A stretch of 64,000 nucleotides of DNA from JBBIND01 sp037444075 (GCA_037444075.1 JBBIND010000012.1:1-64000); one strand, 5' to 3'. Numbered from the stretch's first letter, positions 50,513 to 59,468 are shown. Program-made: numbers and translations. The notes: a model not told the origin generated them from the letters alone.

Positions 50513-51484
50513 TCAAGTCTCCAGTCTCTTTCTCCGCAGCAGCGATGCCGGCAGCCCGTAGCGATAGAAGCTCCCCACGGGATCAGGGATCGTGGCCAGT
50601 ATCCGGTCGATTTCCTCCTGGTTGCCGGAGTCAATGAGCGAAGTGACGGCCGAAAGGGCCTTGGCGCCGTGGTCCTTGACTCGGCTGGTCGGGCCGAAGC
50701 ACCCGGAGCAGGGCATGTTGCCGCGGATGCATGCCGCTCCACACCCGGCTCGCGTCGCCATACCCAAACAAAGCAAGCCCTGCGACAGCAGGCACTTCTC
50801 TTCTTCAATCATCGTCAGGTGCGGGCGACGGAATTCAGCCACCAGCAGCGTTTCGGGCTTGCTCTCGCGCCGCGGACAATCCTCACAGAGCGCGCGGTCC
50901 GGCGCGAGCACTGAACCCCGCGGCGGGGGGTGATCGTTTAACAGTGCTTCGACGGCGCTTGCCAGCAGGGCAGGCGTGGGCGGGCAGCCGGGCACCAGGT
51001 AATCCACGTCAACCACCTGCGCAAGCGTCTTCACATCGTCATAGAACCCCGGCAGTTCCACTGCCCGTCCCTTTTCACGGAACTCCGTTTCCGGTCGTAC
51101 ACCTTCCGGATTGACGGTGCTGGGTGCGTCCGCATACACGGCATCGAAGATGCTGCGCCGGTCCCACAAATTGGCGAGACCCGGTATTCCGCCGAGTTGA
51201 GCGCAAGCTCCGAAGGCCACCAGCAGCTTCGATTTGCGGCGCAGCAGCACGGCCATTTCCTCCTGCTCCGTGGTCCGAATCGCGCCGTTCAGGAAGGTCA
51301 GGTCGATGGATCCGTCCGGCATCGCTTCCACGTCATGCCGCTTGAAGTCCAGAGCCACGGGCCAGAGCACAATTTCCACTGCAGCGGCCACATCCAGCAG
51401 AACTTCGGCCAGATCCACCACCGCTTCCTCACAGCCCCCGCAGGAAGCGCACCAGTAAAACGCGACTTTGGGCCGGTTGCTCAT
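50513..51484 (-). CDS. mvhG: [NiFe] hydrogenase small subunit (MvhG-like)
   Basis: Electron-transfer subunit of 323 residues. The proximal iron-sulfur motif is YWCASCGGCEEAV at 10-22, with GACAQLGGIPGLANL near 93 and YLVPGCPPTP near 155. The C-terminal part binds further clusters (CEDCPRRES, GCGAACIRGNMPCSGCFGP). It lacks a Tat signal, so the enzyme is cytosolic. The start overlaps the mvhD stop as ATGA. Confidence 0.92.
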   Translation of the reverse strand: MSNRPKVAFYWCASCGGCEEAVVDLAEVLLDVAAAVEIVLWPVALDFKRHDVEAMPDGSIDLTFLNGAIRTTEQEEMAVLLRRKSKLLVAFGACAQLGGIPGLANLWDRRSIFDAVYADAPSTVNPEGVRPETEFREKGRAVELPGFYDDVKTLAQVVDVDYLVPGCPPTPALLASAVEALLNDHPPPRGSVLAPDRALCEDCPRRESKPETLLVAEFRRPHLTMIEEEKCLLSQGLLCLGMATRAGCGAACIRGNMPCSGCFGPTSRVKDHGAKALSAVTSLIDSGNQEEIDRILATIPDPVGSFYRYGLPASLLRRKRLET

Positions 51485-51933
51485 TGCGCCTCCACGGCCC
51501 CTGCCGGGCTGGCTTGCCGGGAGTTCCAGCGCAGCGGCCCAAGCGCGCGCAAATCCTCCGTCATGCTGTTGACCACGCTTCGCACGCGCGACCCCTCCGC
51601 CGCCGAGATCCACTCGAGCCTCACGCGTTGCCGTTCGATGCCCAGATCCTCCAGCATCCGCTGAAGCAGGCGGAACCGGCGCAGCGCCTTGTAGTTGCCC
51701 TCCTGGTAATGGCAGTCTCCCGGGTGGCATCCGCCGATCAGGACGCCGTCGGCGCCCTTCGCCAATGCATCCAGGATGAATTGCGGATCCACGCGTCCGG
51801 AGCACATGACGCGGATGACACAGAGGTTCGGCGCATATTTCAGCCGCGAGACGCCGGCCAGATCAGCCGCCAGGTAGGTACACCAGTTACAGAAAAACGC
51901 GACGATGCGTGGCTCAAACTTATCCTCAGCCAT
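51481..51933 (-). CDS. mvhD: F420-non-reducing hydrogenase iron-sulfur subunit MvhD
   Basis: Small [2Fe-2S] adaptor of 150 residues that passes electrons between the hydrogenase and HdrA. Motifs are IVAFFCNWCTYLAADLAG with C15 and C18, RVMCSGRVDP with C44, and GGCHPGDCHYQEGN with C69 and C74, the standard five-cysteine set. No in-frame UGA/selenocysteine is present, although selB is encoded 13 kb away. It overlaps hdrA by eight bases and mvhG by four. Confidence 0.92.
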   Translation of the reverse strand: MAEDKFEPRIVAFFCNWCTYLAADLAGVSRLKYAPNLCVIRVMCSGRVDPQFILDALAKGADGVLIGGCHPGDCHYQEGNYKALRRFRLLQRMLEDLGIERQRVRLEWISAAEGSRVRSVVNSMTEDLRALGPLRWNSRQASPAGAVEAQ

Positions 51934-53920
51934 GCGTCAACACTCCCGTGATCTCTTCGAATATCTGCTCATCCTCGAACAGGTTTTGCCGGATCGCTCC
52001 CGACGGACAGGCCGCCACGCACGTGCCGCAACCTTTGCACAGCACCGGATGGATCGAACTCCGCCGTGCTCCGGCGTCCAGTGTAATGGCGCTGTACGGG
52101 CACAAAGCAGAGCAGGCCCCGCAACCGGAGCAGTGGTCCTCCACGACATAAGCGGCGTTGGGCTCCTGCTCCATGTAGCCGGCGCCAATCAGCGCCAATG
52201 CCTCGGCCGCTGCCGCGCCGGCTTGCGCGACCGTGTCCGGAATGTCCTTGGGGCCCTGACAGGAACCGGCCAGGAAGATCCCGTCCGTGAACGTATTCAC
52301 CGGCGCCAGCTTCGGGTGCCGCTCCAGGAAGAAGCCTTCGCTCGAGCAGGTGATGTTGAACAGGCGCCGTACCTCCGAAGCGTCTGCGTGCGGCTCCATG
52401 CCGACCGAAAGCACCACCATGTCCACAGGGATGCGGCGCACCAGGCCTAGCAGCGTGTCCTCGACGCGCAGCACCAGTTTGCCTTCCTCGCTCTGATCCA
52501 GGGCCCATTCGGTGACCTCCGCCACCCGGCCGCGCACGAAGTGGACGCCTTCATTCAGCAGCTTCTGGTAGAACTCCTCGAAGCCCTTGCCCGGAGTGCG
52601 CATGTCGATGTAGAAGTTGAAGACCTCCGCGCCCGTGTGTTCCTTCAGCAGGTGGGCGAGCTTCAACGAGTACATGCAGCAGACCCGCGAGCACCAGCGG
52701 TTGGTGTTCTCGTCGCGGGAACCCACGCAGTGGATGATAGCCACGCTTTTCGGCGTCTCGCCGTTGCGAAGAACCACGCGGCCAGCCGTGGGCCCGCAGG
52801 CATTCACGAGCCGCTCGATTTCCAGCGATGTGTAGACGTTCGGGTAGGTTCCGTAGCCGTAGTAGGCCGCCCTCTCGGCATCGAAGGTTTTGGACCCTGT
52901 GGCGACGATGATGGTCCCCACGTCCACTTCCTTGATCTCCTCACCCTGCTGGAAGTCGATGGCTTTCCTGTCGCCACATGCCTGGGCACAGGCTTTCTTG
53001 CATTTGCCCGTCCGGAACTGAATGCAATTCTCCATGTCGATGAGCGGCACCTGGGGCACCGCCTGTGGGAACGGGATGTAGATGGGCTTGCGTTTGCTCA
53101 GTCCGAAATTGAACTCGTCGGGCACCTTGGCCTCTTTGAACACGCACGCTGCGACGCATTCCAGGCACCCCGAACACAACTCCTCGCGCACCATGCGCGG
53201 CCAACGGGTCACTTTCACCCGGTAGTTGCCTACGTAACCCTGGACGTCCGTCACGTCCGAATGAGTCCACAGCTTGATGTTCGGGTGCGCCTTCACGGCC
53301 GACATCTTCGGCGTCAGGATGCAAGCCGCGCAGTCCAGTGTCGGGAAGGTCTTGTCGAACATCGCCATGTGCCCGCCGATGGATGGCTCGCGTTCCACCA
53401 GGTAGACTTGCCTGCCCGCATTCGCTACCGTCAGCGCGGCATGGATACCGGCAATGCCCCCGCCGACGACCAGGACGGCCGGGTTGATGGGCACGCGGAC
53501 CCTTTCGAGCGGCTTGTGGTGCGCCACCCGGCGTACTGCTGCCCGGATCAGCTTCTCAGCTTTCCGGCTCGCGCGGGCTTTGTCTTCATGGACCCACGAG
53601 TTGTGCTCGCGGATGTTGATCATCTGGACGTGGAAGGGATTCAGTTGCGCGGCGGCGGCCGCCGTCCGGAAGGTCTCCTCGTGCAAGTGCGGTGAACAGG
53701 CGGCTACGACAATCCGGTTTAGTCCGCGTTCGAGAATGTCCTGCCGGATGAGAGCCTGCCCGGGTTCCGAGCACAGGTACTTGTATTCCCGCGAGATTTC
53801 CACGCCCGGCAGGGAGGCGGCGTGCCGGGCCGCCTCGCGTACATCAACTACCGAAGCAATGTTCGTGCCGCAATGGCATACATACACCCCGGTCCGAATG
53901 TCGCTCTTGTGTTCAGACAT
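51926..53920 (-). CDS. hdrA: Heterodisulfide reductase subunit A-like flavoprotein
   Basis: FAD and iron-sulfur protein of 664 residues, the expected site of electron bifurcation. N-terminal cluster domain: VYVCHCGTNI near 13-22, YLCSEPGQ with C50, and AACSPHLHEETF with C75. FAD motif VLVVGGGIAGIHAAL at 149-163, then GGHMAMFDKTFPTLDCAACI and CSGCLECVAACVF. The C-terminus carries two ferredoxin-type [4Fe-4S] motifs (CSGCGACSALCPYSA, CKGCGTCVAACPSGA). Length and motif order match methanogen HdrA. A GGAGG ribosome-binding site precedes the ATG. It overlaps hdrB and mvhD by eight bases each. Confidence 0.93.
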   Translation of the reverse strand: MSEHKSDIRTGVYVCHCGTNIASVVDVREAARHAASLPGVEISREYKYLCSEPGQALIRQDILERGLNRIVVAACSPHLHEETFRTAAAAAQLNPFHVQMINIREHNSWVHEDKARASRKAEKLIRAAVRRVAHHKPLERVRVPINPAVLVVGGGIAGIHAALTVANAGRQVYLVEREPSIGGHMAMFDKTFPTLDCAACILTPKMSAVKAHPNIKLWTHSDVTDVQGYVGNYRVKVTRWPRMVREELCSGCLECVAACVFKEAKVPDEFNFGLSKRKPIYIPFPQAVPQVPLIDMENCIQFRTGKCKKACAQACGDRKAIDFQQGEEIKEVDVGTIIVATGSKTFDAERAAYYGYGTYPNVYTSLEIERLVNACGPTAGRVVLRNGETPKSVAIIHCVGSRDENTNRWCSRVCCMYSLKLAHLLKEHTGAEVFNFYIDMRTPGKGFEEFYQKLLNEGVHFVRGRVAEVTEWALDQSEEGKLVLRVEDTLLGLVRRIPVDMVVLSVGMEPHADASEVRRLFNITCSSEGFFLERHPKLAPVNTFTDGIFLAGSCQGPKDIPDTVAQAGAAAAEALALIGAGYMEQEPNAAYVVEDHCSGCGACSALCPYSAITLDAGARRSSIHPVLCKGCGTCVAACPSGAIRQNLFEDEQIFEEITGVLTHG

Positions 53921-54839
53921 ACGCCTCCACCGGCTCGTGGGCCTGAAACCAGCGCTTGATCAGATTCCGGCCGGAGACGGCCCGGTGCAGACCTAGCTCG
54001 CGCACTCCTCCACCCAGCGCCCAGCCCAGCACTTGCGTGAAGTACAGAATGGGGATGTCGAAGCGCTCGCCGCTCTGTTGCCGGATATCGCGTTGGTAAG
54101 CGTCCAGGTTGAACTGGCAGAGGGGACACACCGTCACAATCGCCTCCGCGCCCTTCCTGGCCGCTTCTTTGAGCAGGATGTAGTTTAGCCGCAATCCGAC
54201 TTCCGACAGCGTGCCGGTCAGCGACCCGCCGCAACATTTCGTTTTCAGCGCGTAGTCCACTACCGGAACGCCCACCTGCTGCAACAGTTCCTCCATGCGT
54301 GTCGGGTTTTGGGCCTTATCCACACCCTCGTAAGGCCGCACCAATTGGCAGCCGTAGTAGCAGGCCACCTGGCCGCCCCGCCAGCGGCGTACCGTCTTCG
54401 TGTGTATGGCCGGCAGTCCCACGTCGGTGTAGAGCACCTCCAGTGGGTGACGGATCCTGGTGCTGTTGAGCAGCGTCAGCCCCGCTCTGGCCAGCGACTC
54501 CTCCACTTCCTGCTGGACTCGCGGATAGCGGTGGACACTGTCCTGCGTCTTCCTCAGCGCCAGGTAGCAGGCGCTGCACGGCGCCAGCAGGTCTTCGGCG
54601 CCTTGTTGCCGCGCCAGCGAAAGCACCCGCGCCGATAGCAGGGCCGCCGCGCCCTCGTCAATCGACATATAGGACGTAGCCCCGCAGCAGTTCCAGTCCT
54701 CCAGTTCCCGCAGCGGCAATCCCAACAGCCGGAACAGCGTAAGCAGACTCTCCTCGTAGGCCACGCCCGTGGCCCGCAGAGAGCATCCCGGATAATAGAG
54801 ATACCCCCGCGCCGCCAGACCCGAATCGTCAGCTTTCAT
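53913..54839 (-). CDS. hdrB: Heterodisulfide reductase subunit B-like (two CCG domains)
   Basis: Catalytic disulfide-reducing subunit in the archaeal enzyme; 308 residues. Both CCG domains are complete: C19, C51-C52, C88 and C91 in the first, and C160/C164, C202-C203, C238 and C241 in the second. It can therefore hold the non-cubane [4Fe-4S] pair described for HdrB. Bacteria do not use the CoM-S-S-CoB substrate, so the physiological acceptor is unknown. Starts four bases before the hdrC stop (ATGA). Confidence 0.92.
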   Translation of the reverse strand: MKADDSGLAARGYLYYPGCSLRATGVAYEESLLTLFRLLGLPLRELEDWNCCGATSYMSIDEGAAALLSARVLSLARQQGAEDLLAPCSACYLALRKTQDSVHRYPRVQQEVEESLARAGLTLLNSTRIRHPLEVLYTDVGLPAIHTKTVRRWRGGQVACYYGCQLVRPYEGVDKAQNPTRMEELLQQVGVPVVDYALKTKCCGGSLTGTLSEVGLRLNYILLKEAARKGAEAIVTVCPLCQFNLDAYQRDIRQQSGERFDIPILYFTQVLGWALGGGVRELGLHRAVSGRNLIKRWFQAHEPVEAYV

Positions 54840-55420
54840 GAAATCGCCTCCCGCGGAGCGGCAAACTCCTTCTGAATCTCCTGAATGCGCTCAATCTTCT
54901 CCCGCTTTAGCGAAAGACGCCCCGTCCGCAACAGTCTCCACCCCGTGCCAATCATCTTCAGCAGTAAGAACGGATTGGATCGCAGGGCCATCCGCAGCAC
55001 CAGCCAGAATTCCGAGTTCCGGCCGCGCCGGCGCACGCTTTTGTAGAACTCCTGCGCCAGCACCGGGATGGGGAAGCGCGGCGGATACATCCGGTGACGG
55101 ATAGCCTCTCGTTTGAGGCTGTACATCACTTCGGTGATGTGCACGTTTTGCGGGCAGTGCGCCGTGCAGGCGTAGCAGGAGGCGCACAACCATATCGTCT
55201 GGCAGGTAAGCGCTTCGGTGCGGAATCCCTCGCGCACCAAGGCGATGACGCGGCGAGGCGTAAAGTCCATGTAAATGGAGAGCGGACAGGTGCCGGAACA
55301 TGTGCCGCACTGGATGCACGAGTAGACCCGTTCACATCCGGGAATGTCACTGATCTGCTCAACCCACTGCGGCAAGGCCTCCCGCTGGAATTTCATCTTG
55401 CGAAGAGTCAAAGCCTGCAT
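54836..55420 (-). CDS. hdrC: Heterodisulfide reductase subunit C-like ferredoxin
   Basis: First gene of the operon, 194 residues. Two [4Fe-4S] motifs connect HdrA to HdrB: C35, C38, C41, C45 (CIQCGTCSGTCP) and C79, C82, C85, C89 (CASCYACTAHCP). A basic helical C-terminus (RRLLRTGRLSLKREKIERI-like) follows. It has no membrane anchor, unlike HdrE-linked forms, so the complex is soluble. I chose the ATG at 55420 after GGAG; ATG 55396 is an alternative. Its promoter region carries an 18-bp palindrome. Confidence 0.92.
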   Translation of the reverse strand: MQALTLRKMKFQREALPQWVEQISDIPGCERVYSCIQCGTCSGTCPLSIYMDFTPRRVIALVREGFRTEALTCQTIWLCASCYACTAHCPQNVHITEVMYSLKREAIRHRMYPPRFPIPVLAQEFYKSVRRRGRNSEFWLVLRMALRSNPFLLLKMIGTGWRLLRTGRLSLKREKIERIQEIQKEFAAPREAIS

Positions 55421-55438
55421 GCGTACTCCGAGTTCAGG

Positions 55439-55457
55439 ATAATAAGGTCTTATTATA
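55439..55457 (-). promoter_or_regulatory. Palindromic operator candidate over the hdrC -10 element
   Basis: ATAATAAG-GT-CTTATTAT at 55439-55456 is a perfect 18-base inverted repeat. On the minus strand it overlaps a TATAAT hexamer (55457-55452), 32 bases before the hdrC ATG. A repressor bound here would block the promoter. The bases where a -35 should stand (AACACA, 16-base spacing) match only three of six, so an activator may also be needed. It does not look like an FNR box. Confidence 0.6.
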
Positions 55458-55595
55458 CACAACTCAGCGTTCCTGTGTTGGCCCGGCCCTACGTCCACGC
55501 CCCGGTATACTGGCTAGGAGTCTTGGCGCGAGCCCGGTCCCCTCCGGTGGCCGCAGCGGATTCGAGCCGCCTCAGGACTATCGCGCGCAACTGCC

Positions 55596-56732
55596 ATGAG
55601 CGGTACACTGGCACGGGAGACGATCGTGGTGATCGATGACGATCACGCTATGCGTCTGTCCTGCCTGAAGGTCCTTGCCAAGAGCGGTTTCCACGCCGAG
55701 GCATTTGAAGATGGCGCCGCAGGGCTCGAGGGTGTAGCCAGATTGAAGCCGGCGCTCGTCCTGGTGGACCTCAAGATGCCGGGCATGTGCGGGATGGAGG
55801 TCATCGACCGCCTCCACGAACTTGAGCCGCTCACCACGATCGTTGTCTTTACCGGGCAACCAACCATTGGGGCAGCGGTGGAGGCCATCCAACGTGGCGC
55901 GTATGATTTTCTTCCTAAGCCGTTCTTCCCGGACGAATTACGCGTGGTTGTACACCGCGGCCTCGAGCGCCGGCGCCTCGCGCTGGAAGCCGAGCGGGCC
56001 AGACTCGACCGGGCGCTCGTAAAAGGCCGCTTCATGACCTTCATTTCGCAACAGCTCCAGACGCCGCTGGAATCCATCCGCGGTTGTCTGGAAGACGTCC
56101 GGCGTCTGGAAGGCGACGACGGCGCTGGTGCCGAACGGACGGGGCGTATTCAGCGCTGCCTCGCGCACACCGAGGAGATGCTCAGCTTGATCAAGGACTG
56201 GCTGTCCTTGGCGGTCGTCGAGGCGGCCCAGCTTTCCCCACGGCGTTTGCCCGTTGATCTCTGTGACGTGATTGGGAATATCTTGAAAGGCTACTCAGGC
56301 GTGGCCGCCCGCGAGAATATCCGCCTTTCAGCCAATTTGCCCGCGCACCCGTGCATCGTGATCGGCGACCGAACCTCAGTCGGCGTGTTGATGGACAACC
56401 TTGTTGTAAACGCCATCAAGTATAACCGCCCCGGTGGTCAGGTAACCGTGTCGGTGGAGCCTGTCGAAAGTGAATTCGTTGTGGCCATCGCCGATACTGG
56501 CATTGGCATACCGGAGCAATATCGGGGGAGGCTGTTTGATGAGTTTTTCCGAGTGCAGGATAGCGTTGCCCGTTCCAGTTCGGGCACAGGGTTGGGATTG
56601 TCCATTTGCAAGAAGATCATCAGCAGCATGGGTGGAAAGATCGAACTGGAGAGTGAGGCGGGAAAAGGAACGGTTTTTCGGGTCAGCCTGTTGATGGCGC
56701 CGAGCCGGCCGGAGCAGGGAGCAGACGGGTGA
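55596..56732 (+). CDS. Receiver-kinase hybrid with altered phosphoacceptor (H to Q)
   Basis: Soluble protein of 378 residues: receiver domain (1-125) with D14/D15, acceptor D58, T86 and K108 all present, then a HisKA-like dimerisation helix and a HATPase domain. The H-box reads ISQQLQTPL, so Q152 stands where the phosphoacceptor His should be. The ATP-site boxes are intact (DNLVVNAIKYN, ADTGIGIPEQ, GTGLGLSICKK). It is a close paralogue of the protein at 59.5 kb, which has H152. It may bind ATP and phosphate on its receiver but not autophosphorylate on this helix. Diverges from the hdrC operon with a 175-bp spacer. Confidence 0.87.
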   Translation: MSGTLARETIVVIDDDHAMRLSCLKVLAKSGFHAEAFEDGAAGLEGVARLKPALVLVDLKMPGMCGMEVIDRLHELEPLTTIVVFTGQPTIGAAVEAIQRGAYDFLPKPFFPDELRVVVHRGLERRRLALEAERARLDRALVKGRFMTFISQQLQTPLESIRGCLEDVRRLEGDDGAGAERTGRIQRCLAHTEEMLSLIKDWLSLAVVEAAQLSPRRLPVDLCDVIGNILKGYSGVAARENIRLSANLPAHPCIVIGDRTSVGVLMDNLVVNAIKYNRPGGQVTVSVEPVESEFVVAIADTGIGIPEQYRGRLFDEFFRVQDSVARSSSGTGLGLSICKKIISSMGGKIELESEAGKGTVFRVSLLMAPSRPEQGADG

Positions 56733-56887
56733 CATCGGCCATGTTGCTCCAGCGGATTCGTACTCCCCTCCGGCGGTTGACCTCACACGGCCGCTTTTTC
56801 CCCTGTGCCTGGACAGGCCCCGTAGCCTGCGCGGCCACCGGACTGCCCACGCCCGTCAATCCCCGCGCCGGTAAGTGCTGAATTGCC

Positions 56888-58852
56888 ATGCCCTTTAGAA
56901 TGCCGTTTTCCCGGTCGAACCTGAACGTTCGCCTGATCTTCAGCTACCTGCTCATTTTGGGAGTAGGGGGCTTGGTCACCTCGATTGTAGGCTCCTGGAT
57001 AGTCAGTTCCACTATCATGCGCCAAGCCAGGCGGTCTGTGGATCGGGACTTGTCGATGGCCAAGACACTGTATGGCCAGCAACTTCAGGTCTTGCTTCAC
57101 CGGTTGCATCTGGCCGTCACCACGCCAAGCCTGGAGCGGCTGCTGGACGAGAAGGACGCTGCCAAGGCTAGGGCGCGCCTGGCGTTGCTGAGCAGCGAAT
57201 CATCGCTCGATTTTGCCGGCCTCACGGACGCTCAGGGCCGCATCCGGCACGCTACGGCGGAACGGCTGCAAGGTGAAGATGGCTCTGCCGCCCTGAGCGT
57301 CGTAGCCGCCGCGATGTCCGGCAGGCCGGCCGCCGGCACAGAAATCGCCCCGTTGCGTTTGCTCGGCGCAGACGAGCCCGCCCAACGAAGGCCGGACACT
57401 TCAACGGAGGCGGGGGCCGAGGGCCGCCTTGCGCTCGTGGCAGCCGTTCCGCTCCGTACCGCGGATGGTAGTGTCTCCGGAGTGCTCTATGCCGGTGTCC
57501 GGTTGGACCGCCCCGGCGCCCTGGCCGATCCTATCTGGGAACTCCTCTTTCGGGGAGACCGCTACGAGGGACGGGAGACCGGCGTGGTCATGCTGTTCCA
57601 GCAAAACCACCAGATTGCCTTGAGCACGCGCTCCCTCACAGGTGAACCTACACAGTCGGCCAGCCTGCCTGCCTCCGCGCATACGGCCACACTTGGGCGC
57701 GGAGAAGGCTACCTTGGCCGCGCCCTGTTAGAGGGAGAACCGTATATCAGCGCCTACAGCCCACTCCGTGACCCTGGCGGGCGGATTGTCGGAGTCCTGC
57801 AAGTGGGCGTGCTCGAACGCGTCTACTCCTCCATCCGTGACCGCGTCATTCTCTCCTTCTTTGGCATTGCCACGGTCGGCTTCATCTTCATTCTCGCCAC
57901 CACCTACTACATCATCCGTAGCATCACGCAGCCTATTGGTCAGATGGTGGCTGCCACTCACAACATTGCCGCAGGCCGCTTCGACCAGGAAGTGCCCGCG
58001 GGGCTTCCCGGCGAGGTGGGCCTGCTGGCGGAATCCTTCAACACCATGCTTCACAGCCTTCGCCAAATGAAGGCTGATCTGGAAGAGTGGGGCCGCACGC
58101 TCGAAGAGAAGGTGGAACATCGTACCCAGGAACTCATCTCGATGCAGGCCAGAGTGGCCCAGTCAGAACGGTTGGCGTCGCTGGGTATGTTGGCCGCCGG
58201 CGTCGCTCACGAAGTTAACAATCCGCTCGGCGGCATCCTCGCCTTGACCGCTCTGACTCTCGAGGACATGCCGCGCGAGGATCCCAACCGTGAAAACCTG
58301 GAGGAGGTGATCAAGCAAACCGCGCGTTGCCGGGATATTGTCAAAGGGCTGCTTGAGTTTTCCAGGGAGTCTGAGATTACCGCTGAACCTGTCGATCTCA
58401 ACAAGATCCTGCAGGAGACCTTATCCCTGGTGGCACGCCAAGCCCACTTCTTTAATATCATCGTCACCAGCCGCTTTCACCCCGGTCTCCCGCCCGTTAT
58501 GGCGGACGGCTCTCAATTGCAGCAGGTCTTCCTGAATGTGATCATCAACGCCGTCCAGGCGATGGAAGAGAAGGGCTCTCTGGAGATCACTACGCGCCCC
58601 TGCTCAGAAAACCGATTCGTGGAAGCGCTCATTTCCGATTCTGGCCCGGGGATTCCTCCCGAGAAGATCGACCATATCTTCGACCCCTTCTTCACCACCA
58701 AGCCGAGCGGGCAAGGCACCGGTTTGGGCTTATCGATCGCGTATGGCATCGTCAGGAAGCACGGCGGGATGATCACGGCCAGCGGCAGCCTGGGCCAAGG
58801 CACGACCTTCACTATCCGCATTCCCGCCGCCCTGTCCCAACAACCGGCCTGA
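56888..58852 (+). CDS. Membrane sensor histidine kinase (Cache-HAMP-HisKA-HATPase)
   Basis: Inner-membrane kinase of 654 residues. Helix 1 (LIFSYLLILGVGGLVTSIVG, about 16-36) and helix 2 (about 320-343) flank a large periplasmic Cache-like sensor domain. HAMP (ITQPIGQMVAATHNIAAGRF) and a coiled coil (EEKVEHRTQELISMQARVAQ) follow. The H-box is GVAHEVNNPLGG with H441, of the NtrB type, and the ATP-binding boxes are NVIINAVQAM, DSGPGIPPEK and GTGLGLSIAYGI. The signal is unknown; single Cache sensors usually bind small carboxylates or similar. It is followed by a response regulator gene with its own promoter. Confidence 0.9.
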   Translation: MPFRMPFSRSNLNVRLIFSYLLILGVGGLVTSIVGSWIVSSTIMRQARRSVDRDLSMAKTLYGQQLQVLLHRLHLAVTTPSLERLLDEKDAAKARARLALLSSESSLDFAGLTDAQGRIRHATAERLQGEDGSAALSVVAAAMSGRPAAGTEIAPLRLLGADEPAQRRPDTSTEAGAEGRLALVAAVPLRTADGSVSGVLYAGVRLDRPGALADPIWELLFRGDRYEGRETGVVMLFQQNHQIALSTRSLTGEPTQSASLPASAHTATLGRGEGYLGRALLEGEPYISAYSPLRDPGGRIVGVLQVGVLERVYSSIRDRVILSFFGIATVGFIFILATTYYIIRSITQPIGQMVAATHNIAAGRFDQEVPAGLPGEVGLLAESFNTMLHSLRQMKADLEEWGRTLEEKVEHRTQELISMQARVAQSERLASLGMLAAGVAHEVNNPLGGILALTALTLEDMPREDPNRENLEEVIKQTARCRDIVKGLLEFSRESEITAEPVDLNKILQETLSLVARQAHFFNIIVTSRFHPGLPPVMADGSQLQQVFLNVIINAVQAMEEKGSLEITTRPCSENRFVEALISDSGPGIPPEKIDHIFDPFFTTKPSGQGTGLGLSIAYGIVRKHGGMITASGSLGQGTTFTIRIPAALSQQPA

Positions 58853-58895
58853 ACTCCGCCGGACCGCGGCGCCCGGTGGCCCCTCCCCTGGACGC

Positions 58896-58922
58896 TTGAC
58901 TGGCCCGGCGGGTGGATATAAT
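58896..58922 (+). promoter_or_regulatory. Promoter candidate for the stand-alone response regulator
   Basis: TTGACT (58896-58901), a 15-base spacer and a perfect TATAAT (58917-58922) lie 60 bases before the regulator start. The spacer is short for sigma-70, which lowers confidence. A T7 run at 58940-58946 follows and might matter for early transcription. Confidence 0.45.
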
Positions 58923-58982
58923 GTTCAGGACACGGGAGTCTTTTTTTAGGGGCACGCCGCCCCCCATGCGAGAGGAGACGCA

Positions 58983-59423
58983 ATGACCGCAGACGCAGAT
59001 TCTAAACCCCTCCGGGTGTTGATCATTGATGACGACGAGGACTTCAAGGCCTCCGTTAGAGTGCTGCTCGAGGGTCAGGGCTACACGGTCTTTGCAGCGG
59101 ATTCGGCCCGTGAAGGCTTGGCCGCGCTGGCTACCTACGAGCCCGATGCCATCCTGCTGGACGTCATGATGGAGGATGATTTCGCCGGCTACGGTGTCAG
59201 TCAGGCGATTCGCCACAAGGAAGAGCTCGCCCGCTTCCGGACGCTGCCCATCATCATGGTTTCCTCCGTCCCGGTGAGCCCCGATGAGCGCTTCGCCATG
59301 TCGGGTGACGTCGGCATGATCAGGCCGGACATCTATCTCACGAAGCCGTTGAACATCCCTGAATTCCTGGGCATCCTGAGCCAAGCCACCCGGCAGCGGC
59401 GCCCCGGGCAGGCCACGGCGTGA
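58983..59423 (+). CDS. Single-domain response regulator
   Basis: CheY-like receiver of 146 residues without an output domain. Active-site residues are complete: D16/D17 in IIDDDED, acceptor D60 in AILLDVMM, S/T in IIMVSSVP and K in YLTKPLN. A longer than usual loop (MMEDDFAGYGVSQAIRHKEE) follows the acceptor. Lacking a DNA-binding domain, it probably relays phosphate between the neighbouring kinases or acts on a protein target. GAGGAG precedes the start. Confidence 0.88.
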   Translation: MTADADSKPLRVLIIDDDEDFKASVRVLLEGQGYTVFAADSAREGLAALATYEPDAILLDVMMEDDFAGYGVSQAIRHKEELARFRTLPIIMVSSVPVSPDERFAMSGDVGMIRPDIYLTKPLNIPEFLGILSQATRQRRPGQATA

Positions 59424-59468
59424 GGCGCAGGCCACCACCCACTCGTCACCGGAGAACACACTGAGGCC

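Noticed and set aside
51926..53920. Possible selenocysteine in HdrA or MvhD, suggested by selB in the same window
   Set aside because: All expected positions are encoded by ordinary cysteine codons and no in-frame TGA interrupts either gene.
55500..55572. A stretch with GGATTCGAGCC that recalls a tRNA T-arm
   Set aside because: No acceptor-stem pairing, D-arm or anticodon arm could be folded around it.
58940..58946. T7 run before the response regulator as an intrinsic terminator of the sensor kinase transcript
   Set aside because: No stable stem directly precedes the T-run.
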